DNA of 64,000 nt from Kitasatospora sp. NBC_00374 (GTDB lineage Bacteria; Actinomycetota; Actinomycetes; Streptomycetales; Streptomycetaceae): positions 1,550,001-1,614,000 of the forward strand of contig NZ_CP107964.1 of the NCBI RefSeq assembly GCF_041434935.1. The letters are read 5' to 3'. Both the position numbers and the translations under genes were made by a program. Numbering within the stretch: the stretch's first letter is position 1; every line of letters starts with the position of its first letter. The notes under the pieces were generated by a model. The model worked only from the letters and a program-made list of their open reading frames with translations, had not been told where the DNA came from and made no database searches. Below are positions 41,901 to 49,779 of this stretch, one piece after another.

Positions 41901-42288
41901 AGCGCATCAGCGGCGGGCGGTCCGGGGCGAAGGGCCGGGCCGAGGCCTCGGCGACCGCCTCGGCCAGCCGGGCCTCGCGCTCCCGGGCCGGCACCCCGGC
42001 CAGGTCGGTCTGCAGGACGGCCGGGCGCACCCCGTCGGCGAAGGCCTGGTACGGCTCGCCCTCGGCCACCAGCACGTGGCAGCGCATCATCTCGTGCCGC
42101 TCGGCGAGGGCCGCGAGCGTGTTCTCCAGCGCCCGGGCGTCGACCGGGCCGGTGAGCCGGAAGGCGGCGGTCTCGTTGTGCAGGGCGGTTCCCGGAGTGC
42201 GCTGCTCGGTCCGCCAGATGGACTGCTGGGCGTAGGAGAGCGGGGCACGTCGCCGGTCGGCGCGCAGTGGCAGCGGGGTGCGGCTCAT
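35902..42288 (-). CDS. NRPS1: C-A-T-C-A-T
   Basis: A 2128-aa bimodular synthetase. C1 about 15-440 (HHILVDA at 147-153, again Ala for the motif Gly); A1 about 465-950; T1 about 985-1055 (DDFLALGGNSISATRL); C2 about 1085-1510 (HHIAVDGW); A2 about 1545-2025; T2 about 2040-2110 (TNFFEAGGNSMLAAIL). Pocket residues read by hand: A1 DILQASLIWK, close to Gly codes; A2 DATELSNLAK, which I cannot assign. A2 also has an unusual A4 region (FTYDAAYTEVL) and A10 (RTRTNKRDR, Lys kept). It starts with a C domain, so it either receives an acyl or aminoacyl group from outside or is a C-starter. No thioesterase or epimerase. Confidence 0.93.
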   Translation of the reverse strand: MSRTPLPLRADRRRAPLSYAQQSIWRTEQRTPGTALHNETAAFRLTGPVDARALENTLAALAERHEMMRCHVLVAEGEPYQAFADGVRPAVLQTDLAGVPAREREARLAEAVAEASARPFAPDRPPLMRCHLLRLAEDEHLLLFVAHHILVDAWGFGVFLEALTAEYAARCGGGTGAPEAAPTGPDFGDYAAWQRTDTDGRERDLAHWRDRFTGEQPVTGLPRDVPAPHDLVGAAEPTATVERADDVAGALHHFTLPADLATELAVLGRAQLASLPTVLLTAFCAVLGRFTGKTDLIVGMPVATRNRPALAQVVGPLLNLIAHRSDLGGELTFHEALARTREALKADLRHRGTPFDVVVEDRAAAGWPPVFQLMYAYHSGPTSTLTLPHAVVTPAPSHSGTAKYDLSFFVRPRPSGELEATLEYRTATLSPDTVAGLAEALTCLLRAAAAWPDRPLAELPVLTDAGFRRVVEQFNVVDTAHPDRDAVPALLRHLARQDGAAPAVADEDRVFSRAEADGAADRVAARLASGYGVRPGDRVALRVRRGAELVPLITGIWRAGAVLVPLDEALPAARARHMLADSGAGVLVTDRTAGEDGVAEAVAADLLAEGPVGPVPFPDGPAGDALAYLMYTSGSTGLPKGVAVPHSCVANLLSGIVRRPGITSADTLLAVTSITFDISVLELFAPLVAGARVVVAARESVRDATALGALIAAHRPTLMQATPSLWRGLLDGGWAGAAGLRALSGGEALDAALAGRLVERCAEVWNLYGPTETTIWSTAGRVLPGEPVTVGRPVARTACYVLDRYLRPVPRGAVGELVIGGAGVTAGYWNRPELTAAAFVPDPVRPGGGTVYRTGDLARHLPDGRIAVLGRADQQVKILGHRVETGEIEALLTAHPRVRQAAVVVDRAHPAGPRLAAFVVPGTGSRGLSRELRTHLRERLPAAVVPAVLAELAELPLNTSGKVDRPELVRAAAGLTGGIVTEAPTTATERALAPLWAEALGLEAEQVGRHDDFLALGGNSISATRLLAGARAALGGAPSLAGFYADPTLAALALGVERTPAPDAAAPREPVPDGPLPLTDQQRQLWLLDRLDPHSPAYHLSGRVRLDGPLDVAALDAALGELADRHEVLGARCELADGRPVLVRRSAPVRLTVLELPDEESAFTEATQAEVARPFDLAEGPLLRAVLLRSPEGRRELVLTAHHIAVDGWSIGVAVRDLAALYAARTGAGEAPAAPVVGYAEYAAAQRHDDGHLAYWTQRLDGYAGRLELPGDGTRPHTPAGRTPFGLDPELTARLRAVAADLRTTPFTVLLTAFAALLGRWAGADDVVVGIPVANRDRAELDDVVGTLVTTLPVRLDVAPGSGFAGLVARTARTLAADLDRPLVAMDRLAAGLGAARDPRGPALVQAVLVWQDAPPAELRLGAARGELRPVLPPVAKYDLVLALDERPDRVGGVLEHDGRRLGPEAAARFAAQLDTLLRAALADPGAPLDAVELADRPARPARPFGAARAEHPTPLHELFRRQAAASPDAEAVRHDGDVVHYRTLDAWTDAIAVQLAERGAGPGGFVAVLVPAGAVQSAAVLGVAKTGAAFVVLDPADTAPRIGAVVDDVRPTCVLATAETLARHPELGGADGFAGVPVALLDAAGRTTDRPLPDPGTTGADPFCLVYTSGSSGAPKGIVLSHAAFAQFASWQRESLAIGPGSRVAQWAPFTYDAAYTEVLVALCSGATLCLPPDGARRDPLAIVEWLRDERVAVFETVPGFFRLVTAALDAGGGALPQLRHVLLSGEALPPALADAWADRPDGPRLHNNFGPTECILATHRMLAPGERFPEGVPIGRPIPGREVLVLDRHGRPCPVGVAGEIHLRSDFLAGAYHRRPEETAKAYVADPWQPDGRLYRTGDLGRWLPDGDLAFLGRIGRQVKIRGNRVELDGVEAVLEAHPEVGEAAVTVHTVGGAQRLVGYAVVATGATGVTGADLRAHLARRLPAAAVPDTVVLLDAMPRTRTNKRDRNRLPVPDAPAPTADAAPLAGVEQLIADGWRQVLGGGPVGRHTNFFEAGGNSMLAAILQLDLAKRLGREVRLVDLFTRPTIADFAAALNAAADPPSERPSGAEARGVRRRAALRGRTRT

Positions 42289-42352
42289 CAGGCACCGCCG
42301 GCCGCGGGGCAGGCGTGCGGGGCACGGGGGGCGTGGGGAGTCTGCATGGGAT

Positions 42353-42853
42353 TCACGAAGCCTGTTCGGACGAGGTCAGACGGAGGTCGGACGAGGTCGG
42401 ACGGACGGAGGCGGGCGCGGTCGCCGCAGGGGCGGGGTCGGCCGCGGCGAGCCGCGCCGCGGGCAGCAGGGCCCACCCGGCGGCACAGCCGGCGAGCGCC
42501 TGCAGCACCGCGACCAGCAGGGTGGCGGCCACCGCCAGCGCGGCGGAGGAGGGCAGGCCGGCGAGCGCGGCGATGGTCTCCGCCGTCGCTCCGACCGGCT
42601 GCCCGGTGAGGGCCCGCCACCCCAGCAGCAGGGCCCAGCCGGCGGCGCCGCTCAGCGCGGCGAGCCCGAGGCGCGCGGGAAGCCGGGTCCGGCGCACGGC
42701 GCCGGCGGCTCCGCCGAGCACTCCCACCGCGAAGGGTGCGTACCAGAGCCCCGCTGCCGATCCGAGTGCCACGAGGAGCACGCCGACGGGACCGGTCAGG
42801 AGCGGCGCGGTGTACCGGCGGAGGCGGGCGGACACCATCCGTTGCGAGAGCAT
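42353..42853 (-). CDS. Small membrane protein of unknown function
   Basis: A 166-aa protein with about four hydrophobic segments (near 20-36, 37-52, 62-80 and 100-130) and an Ala/Ser/Thr-rich C-terminus. Not recognised. It begins 7 bp after the stop of the penicillin-acylase gene with GGAAGGA upstream, and lies before NRPS1, so it is cotranscribed with the cluster. It might work in export or in anchoring the acylase. A start at 42838 is also possible. Confidence 0.65.
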   Translation of the reverse strand: MLSQRMVSARLRRYTAPLLTGPVGVLLVALGSAAGLWYAPFAVGVLGGAAGAVRRTRLPARLGLAALSGAAGWALLLGWRALTGQPVGATAETIAALAGLPSSAALAVAATLLVAVLQALAGCAAGWALLPAARLAAADPAPAATAPASVRPTSSDLRLTSSEQAS

Positions 42854-42860
42854 GGGCGGC

Positions 42861-45425
42861 TCATCCTTCCGAGGTGAGGGTCCACTTGATGGCGTCCGAG
42901 CCGTGCTCGGCGGCCGTGCGCAGCGGCAGGTACTCGCCGCGCCACCAGAGGTCGATCAGGTTGCGGTACCAGGGGGAAGCCGGGTTCTCGCTCTGGCCGC
43001 CCGGGTAGACCGCCCGGGCCTGCGCCGTGGCCGTCCCGGTCCACTGGACGACCATCCGCCAGCTGGGCCCGAAGTCGGAGTCCATTCCGCCGTCGGCGTT
43101 GTCGACCGTCCAGGTGTCGCCGCCGTCGGGCAGCGGTCCGTGGCCGAGGGCGGGTACCTGGGTGATCGAGGGGATCACCCGGTGGTGCAGCCGCCCCCAG
43201 TTCCAGCCGGCCGGATCGGGGCCGAGCTCGCCCGCGAGGCCGGTCACGGTCTTGGCGAAGGCGTCGCGCATGGCCCCGTGGGCGTCCCGGCCGGGGCCGC
43301 CCGGCGGGGTGAAGGCGGGATTGGACCGGTCGCGCAGGCTCCACTGCTCCAGGTCCTGGACCAGTGCGGGCGGCGTTCGGTCGAGGGCGAGGTGACGGCG
43401 GGCGAGGTCGACGGGGACCTTGCGGTCCGTCCACCAGGGCTGGAAGACCTCGCTGAGGTAGGAGGTCAGGAAGCGCCACCAGATCGTCGCCTGCGGCGAC
43501 TTCTCGTCCATCGCCGCGTTCCAGCCGGTGAGGAGGTCCCGGGCGGCGCGCTGCCGGTCGTCCAGCGGCGCACCGTCGAGGGCCTTGAGCAGCTCGGGCA
43601 CGAGTTGGGCGGCGAGCCCGTCGACGAGGTCGTTCTGGAGCGTGCCGAAGTCGTCCGGTCCGAGCGCGGATCCGCCCTGGAGCGCGGAGTTGATCCGGGC
43701 GGTCCGATAGCCGGGGTCGAAGTCCTGGGTGGTGCCGATGTAGTAGGGGTAGTCGTTGCCGACGGGCCGCTGGTTGGCCGTCACGACGCTGTGGGAGGGC
43801 GGGTTGTAGACCTGCGGGACGGCCTCGAAGGGGATGGTGCCCGCCACGTCCGAGGCGCCTTCGCCGGAGAGCGGCAGCCAGGGCTCGCCGCTCTTGACCA
43901 GCGGGTAGTAGCCGGGGGCGACGATCCCGATGTTGCCGTGGTCGTCGGCGTACACGAAGTTCTGCGTGGGGGCCTTCCAGTCCCGCAGCGCCTCGCGGAA
44001 CTGTCCGTAGTCGCTCGCCGTGCTGAGGGAGAGCAGGGCCGCCAGGTCCGGCGAGGGGATGTTGCCCATCCAGTGGACGGAGGTGGTCTGCCCGGCCCGG
44101 GTGATGACCGGCCCGTGCACGGTGAGGTCGACGGTGAGCGGGACGGCGTCGCCGCCACGCACCGGGATGGTGTACTCGACGTGCTCCAGCGGGCGCCAGG
44201 CCCCGTTCCAGTAGTAGGAGCCGGGGTGGTCCGGGCTGGTGGTCTCGCTGTAGAAGAGCGTGGACTGGTTCTGTACGTCCGTCAACGACCAGGAGATGTG
44301 CGCGTTTCGGCCGATGAGGACGGCCGGCATGCCGGGCAGGCTGGCACCGGTGACGTCGAGGGTCGGCGAGTGCAGGGCGATCTCGAACCAGTCGGAGGGC
44401 AGCGAGAGCTGCAGGTGCGGATCGCCTGCGAGCATCGACTTCCCGCCGGCCACCGCAGGGCCGTTGGCGGCCCAGGCGTTGCTGTCCGGGTGCAGGTGCA
44501 GGGTGCCGGCCGGCAACTGGTCGGCGCGGGCCAGGACGGCACTGGCGGCGTCCGCCTGGCGGGAGGTGTCCAGCGGCCGGGGGTCTGTCGGGCCGCTGCC
44601 CGGTGCGAGGGCCGCCGGGTCGGCCGCGTTGGCGTTCCGCTCGGGGATCGGCGCGACGCCGAGGTCGCGGTACGGGCCCGGGTCGTAGGGCTGTTGCGGG
44701 GTCGCGGGCAGGACCGGGAACCAGGCCTTGGTCAGCTCCGGCCCCAGCGAGCGGTCGGCCAGCGCGTAGCCGAGCGGCACGGTGCTGAAGTCGAGCTGCT
44801 GGGTGAGGACCTCCTGGACGACCAGGCTGTCCACCGGGGTCCAGCGGCCGGGGTGGACGCCGGTGAGTCCGTAGAGGGCGGGCCAGTCGTGGCCGTCCTC
44901 CAGTTCGGCGATCCGGGTGTTGACGCCGGCCGCGTAGGCCGTGAGCGCCCGGCCGGCCGGGCTGTCGGGCGGGGTCTGCGCCCAGCCGGCCTCCGCGGTG
45001 CGGCGCAGCCCGAGTTGGAGCTCGAAGGTGTCGGACTCCACGGCCCCCGGGCCGCTGAGTTCGGCGAGCCGGCCGGAGCCGAGCCGCCGCAGCAGGTCCA
45101 TCTGGGTCAGCCGGAAACGCGCGGTGACGTAGCCCTGGGCGCGGAAGAGGTCGTCGTCGGAGGCGGCGGTGATCGAGGCCGGTCCCTCCGGGCTGAAGGT
45201 GGCCACGGCCGGGGCTGAGAGCCCGGGCACGCTCAGCCGTCCGCTGGTCGGCAGCAGGCCTCCGTCGGCCGAGGCCCAGGCGCCCCGCACCGGATCGAGG
45301 GCCCGCCCCAGGGCGGGGATCGGTCCGGTGCCGGTGCCGAGGACGAACATGAGCAGCCCGGCGACGACCAGGGCGCCCAGCCGGCCCGCAGTGCGGCGGA
45401 TCTTGGCTGACACGGTGCATCCCAT
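42861..45425 (-). CDS. Penicillin-acylase-like Ntn hydrolase
   Basis: An 854-aa member of the penicillin amidase family. A hydrophobic segment at 15-36 is a signal peptide or anchor, so the enzyme acts outside the membrane. LRDRSNPAF and SGRLAELSG lie in the usual frame of the family. The proposed autocatalytic cleavage is before Ser315 (SNAWAANGP), the nucleophile, followed by GKSMLAGDPHLQL. The residue before the Ser is Asp, where Gly is common. VTANQRPVGNDYPYYIG and DNADGGMDSDFGPSWRM are later family motifs. It may remove an N-acyl group from an exported prodrug, or release/cyclise the product. Located between the MIO enzyme gene and the membrane protein. The ribosome site is weak; GTG at 45413 is an alternative. 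Confidence 0.88.
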   Translation of the reverse strand: MGCTVSAKIRRTAGRLGALVVAGLLMFVLGTGTGPIPALGRALDPVRGAWASADGGLLPTSGRLSVPGLSAPAVATFSPEGPASITAASDDDLFRAQGYVTARFRLTQMDLLRRLGSGRLAELSGPGAVESDTFELQLGLRRTAEAGWAQTPPDSPAGRALTAYAAGVNTRIAELEDGHDWPALYGLTGVHPGRWTPVDSLVVQEVLTQQLDFSTVPLGYALADRSLGPELTKAWFPVLPATPQQPYDPGPYRDLGVAPIPERNANAADPAALAPGSGPTDPRPLDTSRQADAASAVLARADQLPAGTLHLHPDSNAWAANGPAVAGGKSMLAGDPHLQLSLPSDWFEIALHSPTLDVTGASLPGMPAVLIGRNAHISWSLTDVQNQSTLFYSETTSPDHPGSYYWNGAWRPLEHVEYTIPVRGGDAVPLTVDLTVHGPVITRAGQTTSVHWMGNIPSPDLAALLSLSTASDYGQFREALRDWKAPTQNFVYADDHGNIGIVAPGYYPLVKSGEPWLPLSGEGASDVAGTIPFEAVPQVYNPPSHSVVTANQRPVGNDYPYYIGTTQDFDPGYRTARINSALQGGSALGPDDFGTLQNDLVDGLAAQLVPELLKALDGAPLDDRQRAARDLLTGWNAAMDEKSPQATIWWRFLTSYLSEVFQPWWTDRKVPVDLARRHLALDRTPPALVQDLEQWSLRDRSNPAFTPPGGPGRDAHGAMRDAFAKTVTGLAGELGPDPAGWNWGRLHHRVIPSITQVPALGHGPLPDGGDTWTVDNADGGMDSDFGPSWRMVVQWTGTATAQARAVYPGGQSENPASPWYRNLIDLWWRGEYLPLRTAAEHGSDAIKWTLTSEG

Positions 45426-45482
45426 CGTCTGGTGGTCGGTTCAGGAGGGTGGCGGCCTGGGGGAGGCCCCCACCCGGGGGTG

Positions 45483-47030
45483 CTATTCGGCCGCCGCGAG
45501 GCGGTCGGCCTCCTGCCGGATCCGGCGGGACCAGGTGCCCGCCTCGCGGGCCACGAACTGCCGGGCCAGCTCCAGGTCGGTGGCGAGGACCCGGTCGGAG
45601 TCGAGGAAGTCGACCTCCTTGCGCAGGGCCGCCAGGAGGTCGCGTCCCATCTCGGACAGCTCCAGACCCGGCAGCAGCTCGGCCGCCTGGGCGGCGGACA
45701 GCAGCTCGATGCCGAGCACGTACTCGCAGTTGTCGATGATCGTGCGCAGCTTGTAGGCGGAGGTGCCGCCCATGCTCACGTGGTCCTCCTGCAGCTGGCA
45801 GGTCGGGATCGTGTCGACGCTGGCCGGGTGGCTGAGCGTCTTCGACTCGTTGACCAGTGCGGCGGAGGTGTACTGGGCGATCATCAGGCCGGAGTTGACG
45901 CCGGAGTTGGCGACCAGGAAGTCCGGCAGACCGCGGCGGCCCGAGTGGAGCTGGTAGGTGCGCCGCTCGGAGATGTTGGCGAGCTCGGAGACGGCGATGG
46001 CGAGCATGTCCAGCGAGAACGCGACGGACTCGCCGTGCAGGTTGCCGCCGAACAGCGCCATCTCCTCCTCCGCGAAGAACAGCGGGTTGTCGGAGACGCT
46101 GTTGACCTCGTCCTCGATCGTCTTCCAGGCGAAGTTGACGACCTGCCGGATCGCACCGTGCACCTGGGGGATGCAGCGGAAGGAGTACGGGTCCTGCTTG
46201 GACTTGTTCGCGGTGTCCAGGGTGTGGTGGTTGCCGCCGAGCATGGCGGCGCGCAGGTTGCGGGCGACCGTCTTGCGGTCCTCGTGCGCCGTGGACGTGT
46301 GGTACAGCCCGTGGGCGAAGGTGTCGGAGGTGCTGAACGCCTGGGAGCTCAGACCGGCCACCGCGTCGGCGAAGTCGACGAGTGCGGCGATCCGCAGCAG
46401 CGAGTCGACGGCGTGTGCGGTGATGTACTGCACGCCGTTGGTGAGGGCCAGCCCCTCCTTCGCGGCCAGGGTGACGGGCTCCAGACCGTACTGCTCGCCG
46501 AGGACGGCGCCGGGCCGGCGCTCGCCGTCGATCCACACCTCGCCGAGGCCGAGCAGGGGCAGACTCAGGTGGGCGAGCGGGGACAGGTCCCCGCTGGCGC
46601 CGACGGTGCCCTTGCTGGGGATCACCGGGATCAGGTCGGTGTTCCACAGCTCGATCAGCCGGTCGATCGGGCCGCGGCCGATACCCGTGATGCCGGTGCG
46701 GAAGGTCAGCAGCTTGATCAGCATGGCCAGCCGGGAGACCCTCGGGGAGGCCGGCTCGCCCACGCCTGCGGCGTGCGACACCACGTGGTTGTACTGCAGT
46801 TCGTTGACCTGCTCCGGGGCGACGCGGGTCTCGCAGAGCGCGCCGAACCCGGTGTTCACGCCGTAGACGTGCTGCGGGCCGACGGCGAGCTCCCGGACGA
46901 ACGCGGCGCCGGTGGCGACCGCGTCGGAGACCTCGCCGGACAGGCTCAACTCGGCGCCGGTGTCGACGATGGAGCCCAACTCGGCGAGGTTGTAGCGACC
47001 CTGGCGGAGCTCGTGTGCGGTGGTGGACAT
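45483..47030 (-). CDS. MIO-type aromatic amino acid ammonia-lyase or 2,3-aminomutase
   Basis: A 515-aa enzyme of the HAL/PAL/TAM family. Ala145-Ser146-Gly147 (GTVGASGDLSPLAHL) form the MIO prosthetic group; Tyr56 (VYGVNTGFG) is the catalytic base; PYSFRCIPQVHG and SVSDNPLFF are family motifs. The segment LQEDHVSM at 413-420 is histidase-like, whereas known tyrosine mutases and lyases usually have NQD(V/I)VS there. The enzyme therefore could deaminate or isomerise histidine rather than tyrosine. Products would be an arylacrylate starter or a beta-amino acid. GAGGGG precedes the ATG; it lies 7 bp after the antiporter stop. Confidence 0.88.
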   Translation of the reverse strand: MSTTAHELRQGRYNLAELGSIVDTGAELSLSGEVSDAVATGAAFVRELAVGPQHVYGVNTGFGALCETRVAPEQVNELQYNHVVSHAAGVGEPASPRVSRLAMLIKLLTFRTGITGIGRGPIDRLIELWNTDLIPVIPSKGTVGASGDLSPLAHLSLPLLGLGEVWIDGERRPGAVLGEQYGLEPVTLAAKEGLALTNGVQYITAHAVDSLLRIAALVDFADAVAGLSSQAFSTSDTFAHGLYHTSTAHEDRKTVARNLRAAMLGGNHHTLDTANKSKQDPYSFRCIPQVHGAIRQVVNFAWKTIEDEVNSVSDNPLFFAEEEMALFGGNLHGESVAFSLDMLAIAVSELANISERRTYQLHSGRRGLPDFLVANSGVNSGLMIAQYTSAALVNESKTLSHPASVDTIPTCQLQEDHVSMGGTSAYKLRTIIDNCEYVLGIELLSAAQAAELLPGLELSEMGRDLLAALRKEVDFLDSDRVLATDLELARQFVAREAGTWSRRIRQEADRLAAAE

Positions 47031-47036
47031 GTCCCC

Positions 47037-48316
47037 TCACCTACCTGTTCTCGAAGGGATCCGCGGAGCGGATCGAAGGCTCTGGTGTTCGTACTCGAAG
47101 TCGCCGAGCCGCTGGGCGTCGCCGCCGGCCCGTCGTTCCAACAGCTGCAGGACGGGCCCGGCCATGGCCGTGGTGACCAGGGCCATCAGCACCAGCAGCG
47201 AGTAGAGCGAGGTGTCGATCACTCCCAGCTGGAGGCCGACGGTGAGGATCACGATCTCGGTCAGCCCGCGGGTGTTCATCAGCGTGGCCAGCGCCGCGGA
47301 CTGCAGTTTCGGAACCGCGCTCACCCGGGCACCCGCGTACGCTCCGGCGAACTTGCCGAGCACCGCGGTGAGCAGGATCAGGGCGAGTTCCCGGCCCCGG
47401 ACAGACCCACCGAGGAGAGGTCCACCCTGATCGCCGCGAGCACGAAGTAGACCGGGAGCAGGAGGCCGCCGACGGCCTCCAGGCGGCCGGTCACCTCCGC
47501 CGCGACGTCACGCCGAACCCCGCGCGGGGCGACGGCCCCCAGCAGGAACGCCCCGAAGATGAAGTGGATCCCCATCCACTCGGTAGCCCAGCAGGACATC
47601 AGCAGGGCCACCAGCAGCACGCCGAAGCGGCCCGGGGTGACGCCGTCCTCCTCGGCCCCGGCGAACACCCGCCGCAGCAGCGGGCGGACACCGAGGACCA
47701 TCACGGCGAGGTAGACCGGGACGAGCAGCATCCGGTGCTGTCCGGCGGTGCCCGCGACCGTCGCCGAGATGCCCAGCAGGCCCCAGGCGAGCAGGTCGGC
47801 GATCGCCGCGGCGGCCAGCGCGACCGCGCCGAGCCGGGTCCGGTCCAGCCCGCGGTCGGACAGGATGCGGGCCAGGACCGGGAAGGCCGTCACCGACAGG
47901 GCGGCGCCGAGGAAGATCACGAAGCCGGCCCGGTTGGGCCCCGGGTGGGCGTCCGCGACGGCGAGCGCCAGCAGTGCCCCGAGGGCGAACGGCAGCGCCA
48001 CCGAGAACACCGACACCCGCAGCGCGAGGCCTCCGCGGCCCCTCAGCTCCCCGAACCGCAGCTCGTAGCCGATCGCGAACATGAAGAGCGCGAGCCCCAG
48101 GTTCGCGAGCGCGGTCAGCATCGGCCGGACTTCGGCGGGCAGCAGGGCGTGTGCGACCGCCCCGCCGAACAGCGAGGGTCCGATCACGATCCCGGCGAGG
48201 ATCTCACCGACCACGGCCGGCTGGCCCAACCGCCGTGCCAGCGCTCCGAACAGCCCGCTCAGGGTGAGGACGGCGACCAGTCCGAGGAACACCCACTGCA
48301 CCTGGTGGGAGGTCAT
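47037..48316 (-). pseudogene. Kef/CPA2-type cation:proton antiporter, frameshifted
   Basis: Two adjacent frames together make one antiporter of about 425 aa. The first (48316-47378, 312 aa) has VQWVFLGLVAVLTLSGLFGA, GIVIGPSLFGG, ALSVTAFPVLARILSDRGL and GIHFIFGAFLLGAV, then stops after LSGAGNSP. The second (from about 47391 to 47037) continues the family at LALILLTAVLGKFAGAYAGA and ATLMNTRGLTEIVIL. One missing G in the GGGG run near 47390-47392 (minus strand) explains the break. The protein would move K+ or Na+ against H+ and could help tolerance. It may be a true mutation or a read error. Start ATG 11 bp after the halogenase stop. Confidence 0.85.
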
Positions 48317-48327
48317 CGACGACTCCC

Positions 48328-49779
48328 TCAGGACGTGGCGGGCTCGAAGGCCGCCCAGTGCATGCCGTCCACGGACTCGACGAGTCCGCCCTCGCGCACC
48401 GGCTGGTCGCCGCTGCTCTCCCCGAGCAGCGCCTGTGCCTGGATGCGCGAGCCCTCCCAGTGCATCTTCGGGATCTGGCCGAGCAGGTCGGACTTGCGCT
48501 CGTCGGAGATCATCGCGCCGGCGCGGACCAGCGCCGACTCGTCGGAGGCGCCGCCGCCGACCAGCTCGACGAAGGACTCGGCCTCCGAGGCGGCACCCCG
48601 GGTGACCTTCTTGGCCTCGTCGAAGTAGGCCCGCTCGTCCTTGTCGACGTCGTAGAACTGGACCAGGAAGTCATGGAAGAGGTAGTACTCGCGGCGGTAG
48701 CGCTCCTCGTACTCCCCGAAGCAGTCGTCCTCGGCGATCTCGCCGCGCAGCGCGGTGTTGATCGAGCGGGCGGCCAGCAGGGCGCTGTAGGTGGCGAGGT
48801 GGACACCGGAGGAGAACAGCGGGTCGATGAAGCAGGCGGCGTCGCCGATCAGGACCAGGCCCGGGCGCCAGAACTTCTCCTGGATGTAGGAGTAGTCCTT
48901 GCGCACGCGGATCTCGCCGTACGGGCCCTCGGTCACGCGGCGGGCGTCGGAGAGCATGTCGGCGACGAGCGGGCACTCGGCGATCAGCTGGTCGAGGACC
49001 TTCTCGCGGTCGCCCTGGATCAGGTCGACGGCGGCATCGCGGCGCAACACCGCACCCACGCTGGTGAGTTCCTCGGAGAGCGGGATGTACCAGAACCAGC
49101 CGAGGCTGAACGAGGCGCAGATGATGTTGCCGCTCTTGGGGGCCGGCATCCGCTTGCCGCCCTCGAAGTAGCCGAAGAGGGCGATGTTCTGGAAGAACTC
49201 GGAGTAGCGGCGCTCGCCGCCGACCTTGCTCTGGATCCTGCTCAGGTTGCCGGATGCGTCGACCACGTAGGCGGCGCGGACCTCGCGGCGGACCCCGTCC
49301 GAGTCGTCGTAGCGGACACCGCACACCCGGCCGTCCCCCTCCAGGACGTCCACCACCGCGCACCGCTCGCGGACGTCGACGCCCTTGCGGCGGGAGTTCT
49401 CCAGCAGCAGCTGGTCGAACTTCATCCGCTCGACCTGGTAGGCGAAGGAGGTCGGGCCGGAGAACTTCTCGGAGACGGCGAAGTCGAAGGTCCAGGGCTC
49501 GGGGTTGACCCCCCACCGGAAGGTTCCGCCGTTCTTCCGCTGGAAACCCGCCTCCGCCAACTCGTCGGTGACACCGAGCAGTCGGCAGATCCCGTGCACG
49601 GTGGAGGGCAGCAGCGACTCGCCGATCTGGTGGCGGGGGAACTCCTCCTTCTCCAGCAGGAGGACCTTGTGGCCCTGCATCGCGACGAAGGACGCGACCG
49701 TCGAACCACCGGGGCCGCCTCCGACGACCACGACGTCGTAGTCCGCTTCCACGGCTTCCTGTTCCACAGCATGACTCAT
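48328..49779 (-). CDS. FADH2-dependent halogenase
   Basis: A 483-aa flavin halogenase. FAD-binding GGGPGGSTVAS at 20-30; IGESLLPST at 52-60; FQRKNGGTFRWG near 79-90; the halogenase signature W-x-W-x-I-P at 228-233 (GWFWYIPLS); LVLIGDAACFIDPLFSSGVH binds FAD. The subgroup includes SgcC3-, PltA- and CndH-like enzymes that often act on carrier-bound phenols or pyrroles. Here it likely chlorinates an aromatic residue such as Dpg or the MIO-derived unit. It is the first gene of the long minus-strand operon. A flavin reductase is not visible, so it would borrow one. Confidence 0.92.
   Translation of the reverse strand: MSHAVEQEAVEADYDVVVVGGGPGGSTVASFVAMQGHKVLLLEKEEFPRHQIGESLLPSTVHGICRLLGVTDELAEAGFQRKNGGTFRWGVNPEPWTFDFAVSEKFSGPTSFAYQVERMKFDQLLLENSRRKGVDVRERCAVVDVLEGDGRVCGVRYDDSDGVRREVRAAYVVDASGNLSRIQSKVGGERRYSEFFQNIALFGYFEGGKRMPAPKSGNIICASFSLGWFWYIPLSEELTSVGAVLRRDAAVDLIQGDREKVLDQLIAECPLVADMLSDARRVTEGPYGEIRVRKDYSYIQEKFWRPGLVLIGDAACFIDPLFSSGVHLATYSALLAARSINTALRGEIAEDDCFGEYEERYRREYYLFHDFLVQFYDVDKDERAYFDEAKKVTRGAASEAESFVELVGGGASDESALVRAGAMISDERKSDLLGQIPKMHWEGSRIQAQALLGESSGDQPVREGGLVESVDGMHWAAFEPATS

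Noticed and set aside
30724..42609. A plus-strand open frame of almost 4000 codons opposite NRPS1 and the PKS gene
   Set aside because: It is the GC-rich shadow of the minus-strand genes: Gly/Arg/Val/Asp-rich, with no domain or ribosome site, while the minus strand shows complete C, A, T, KS and AT motifs.
42288..42620. A 110-codon minus-strand frame whose stop overlaps the NRPS1 start
   Set aside because: It overlaps the membrane protein gene in another frame, is Arg/Gly/Ala-rich and has no motif.
45483..47030. Firm call as tyrosine 2,3-aminomutase
   Set aside because: The MIO signature is clear but the LQEDHVSM segment is histidase-like, so the substrate was left open.
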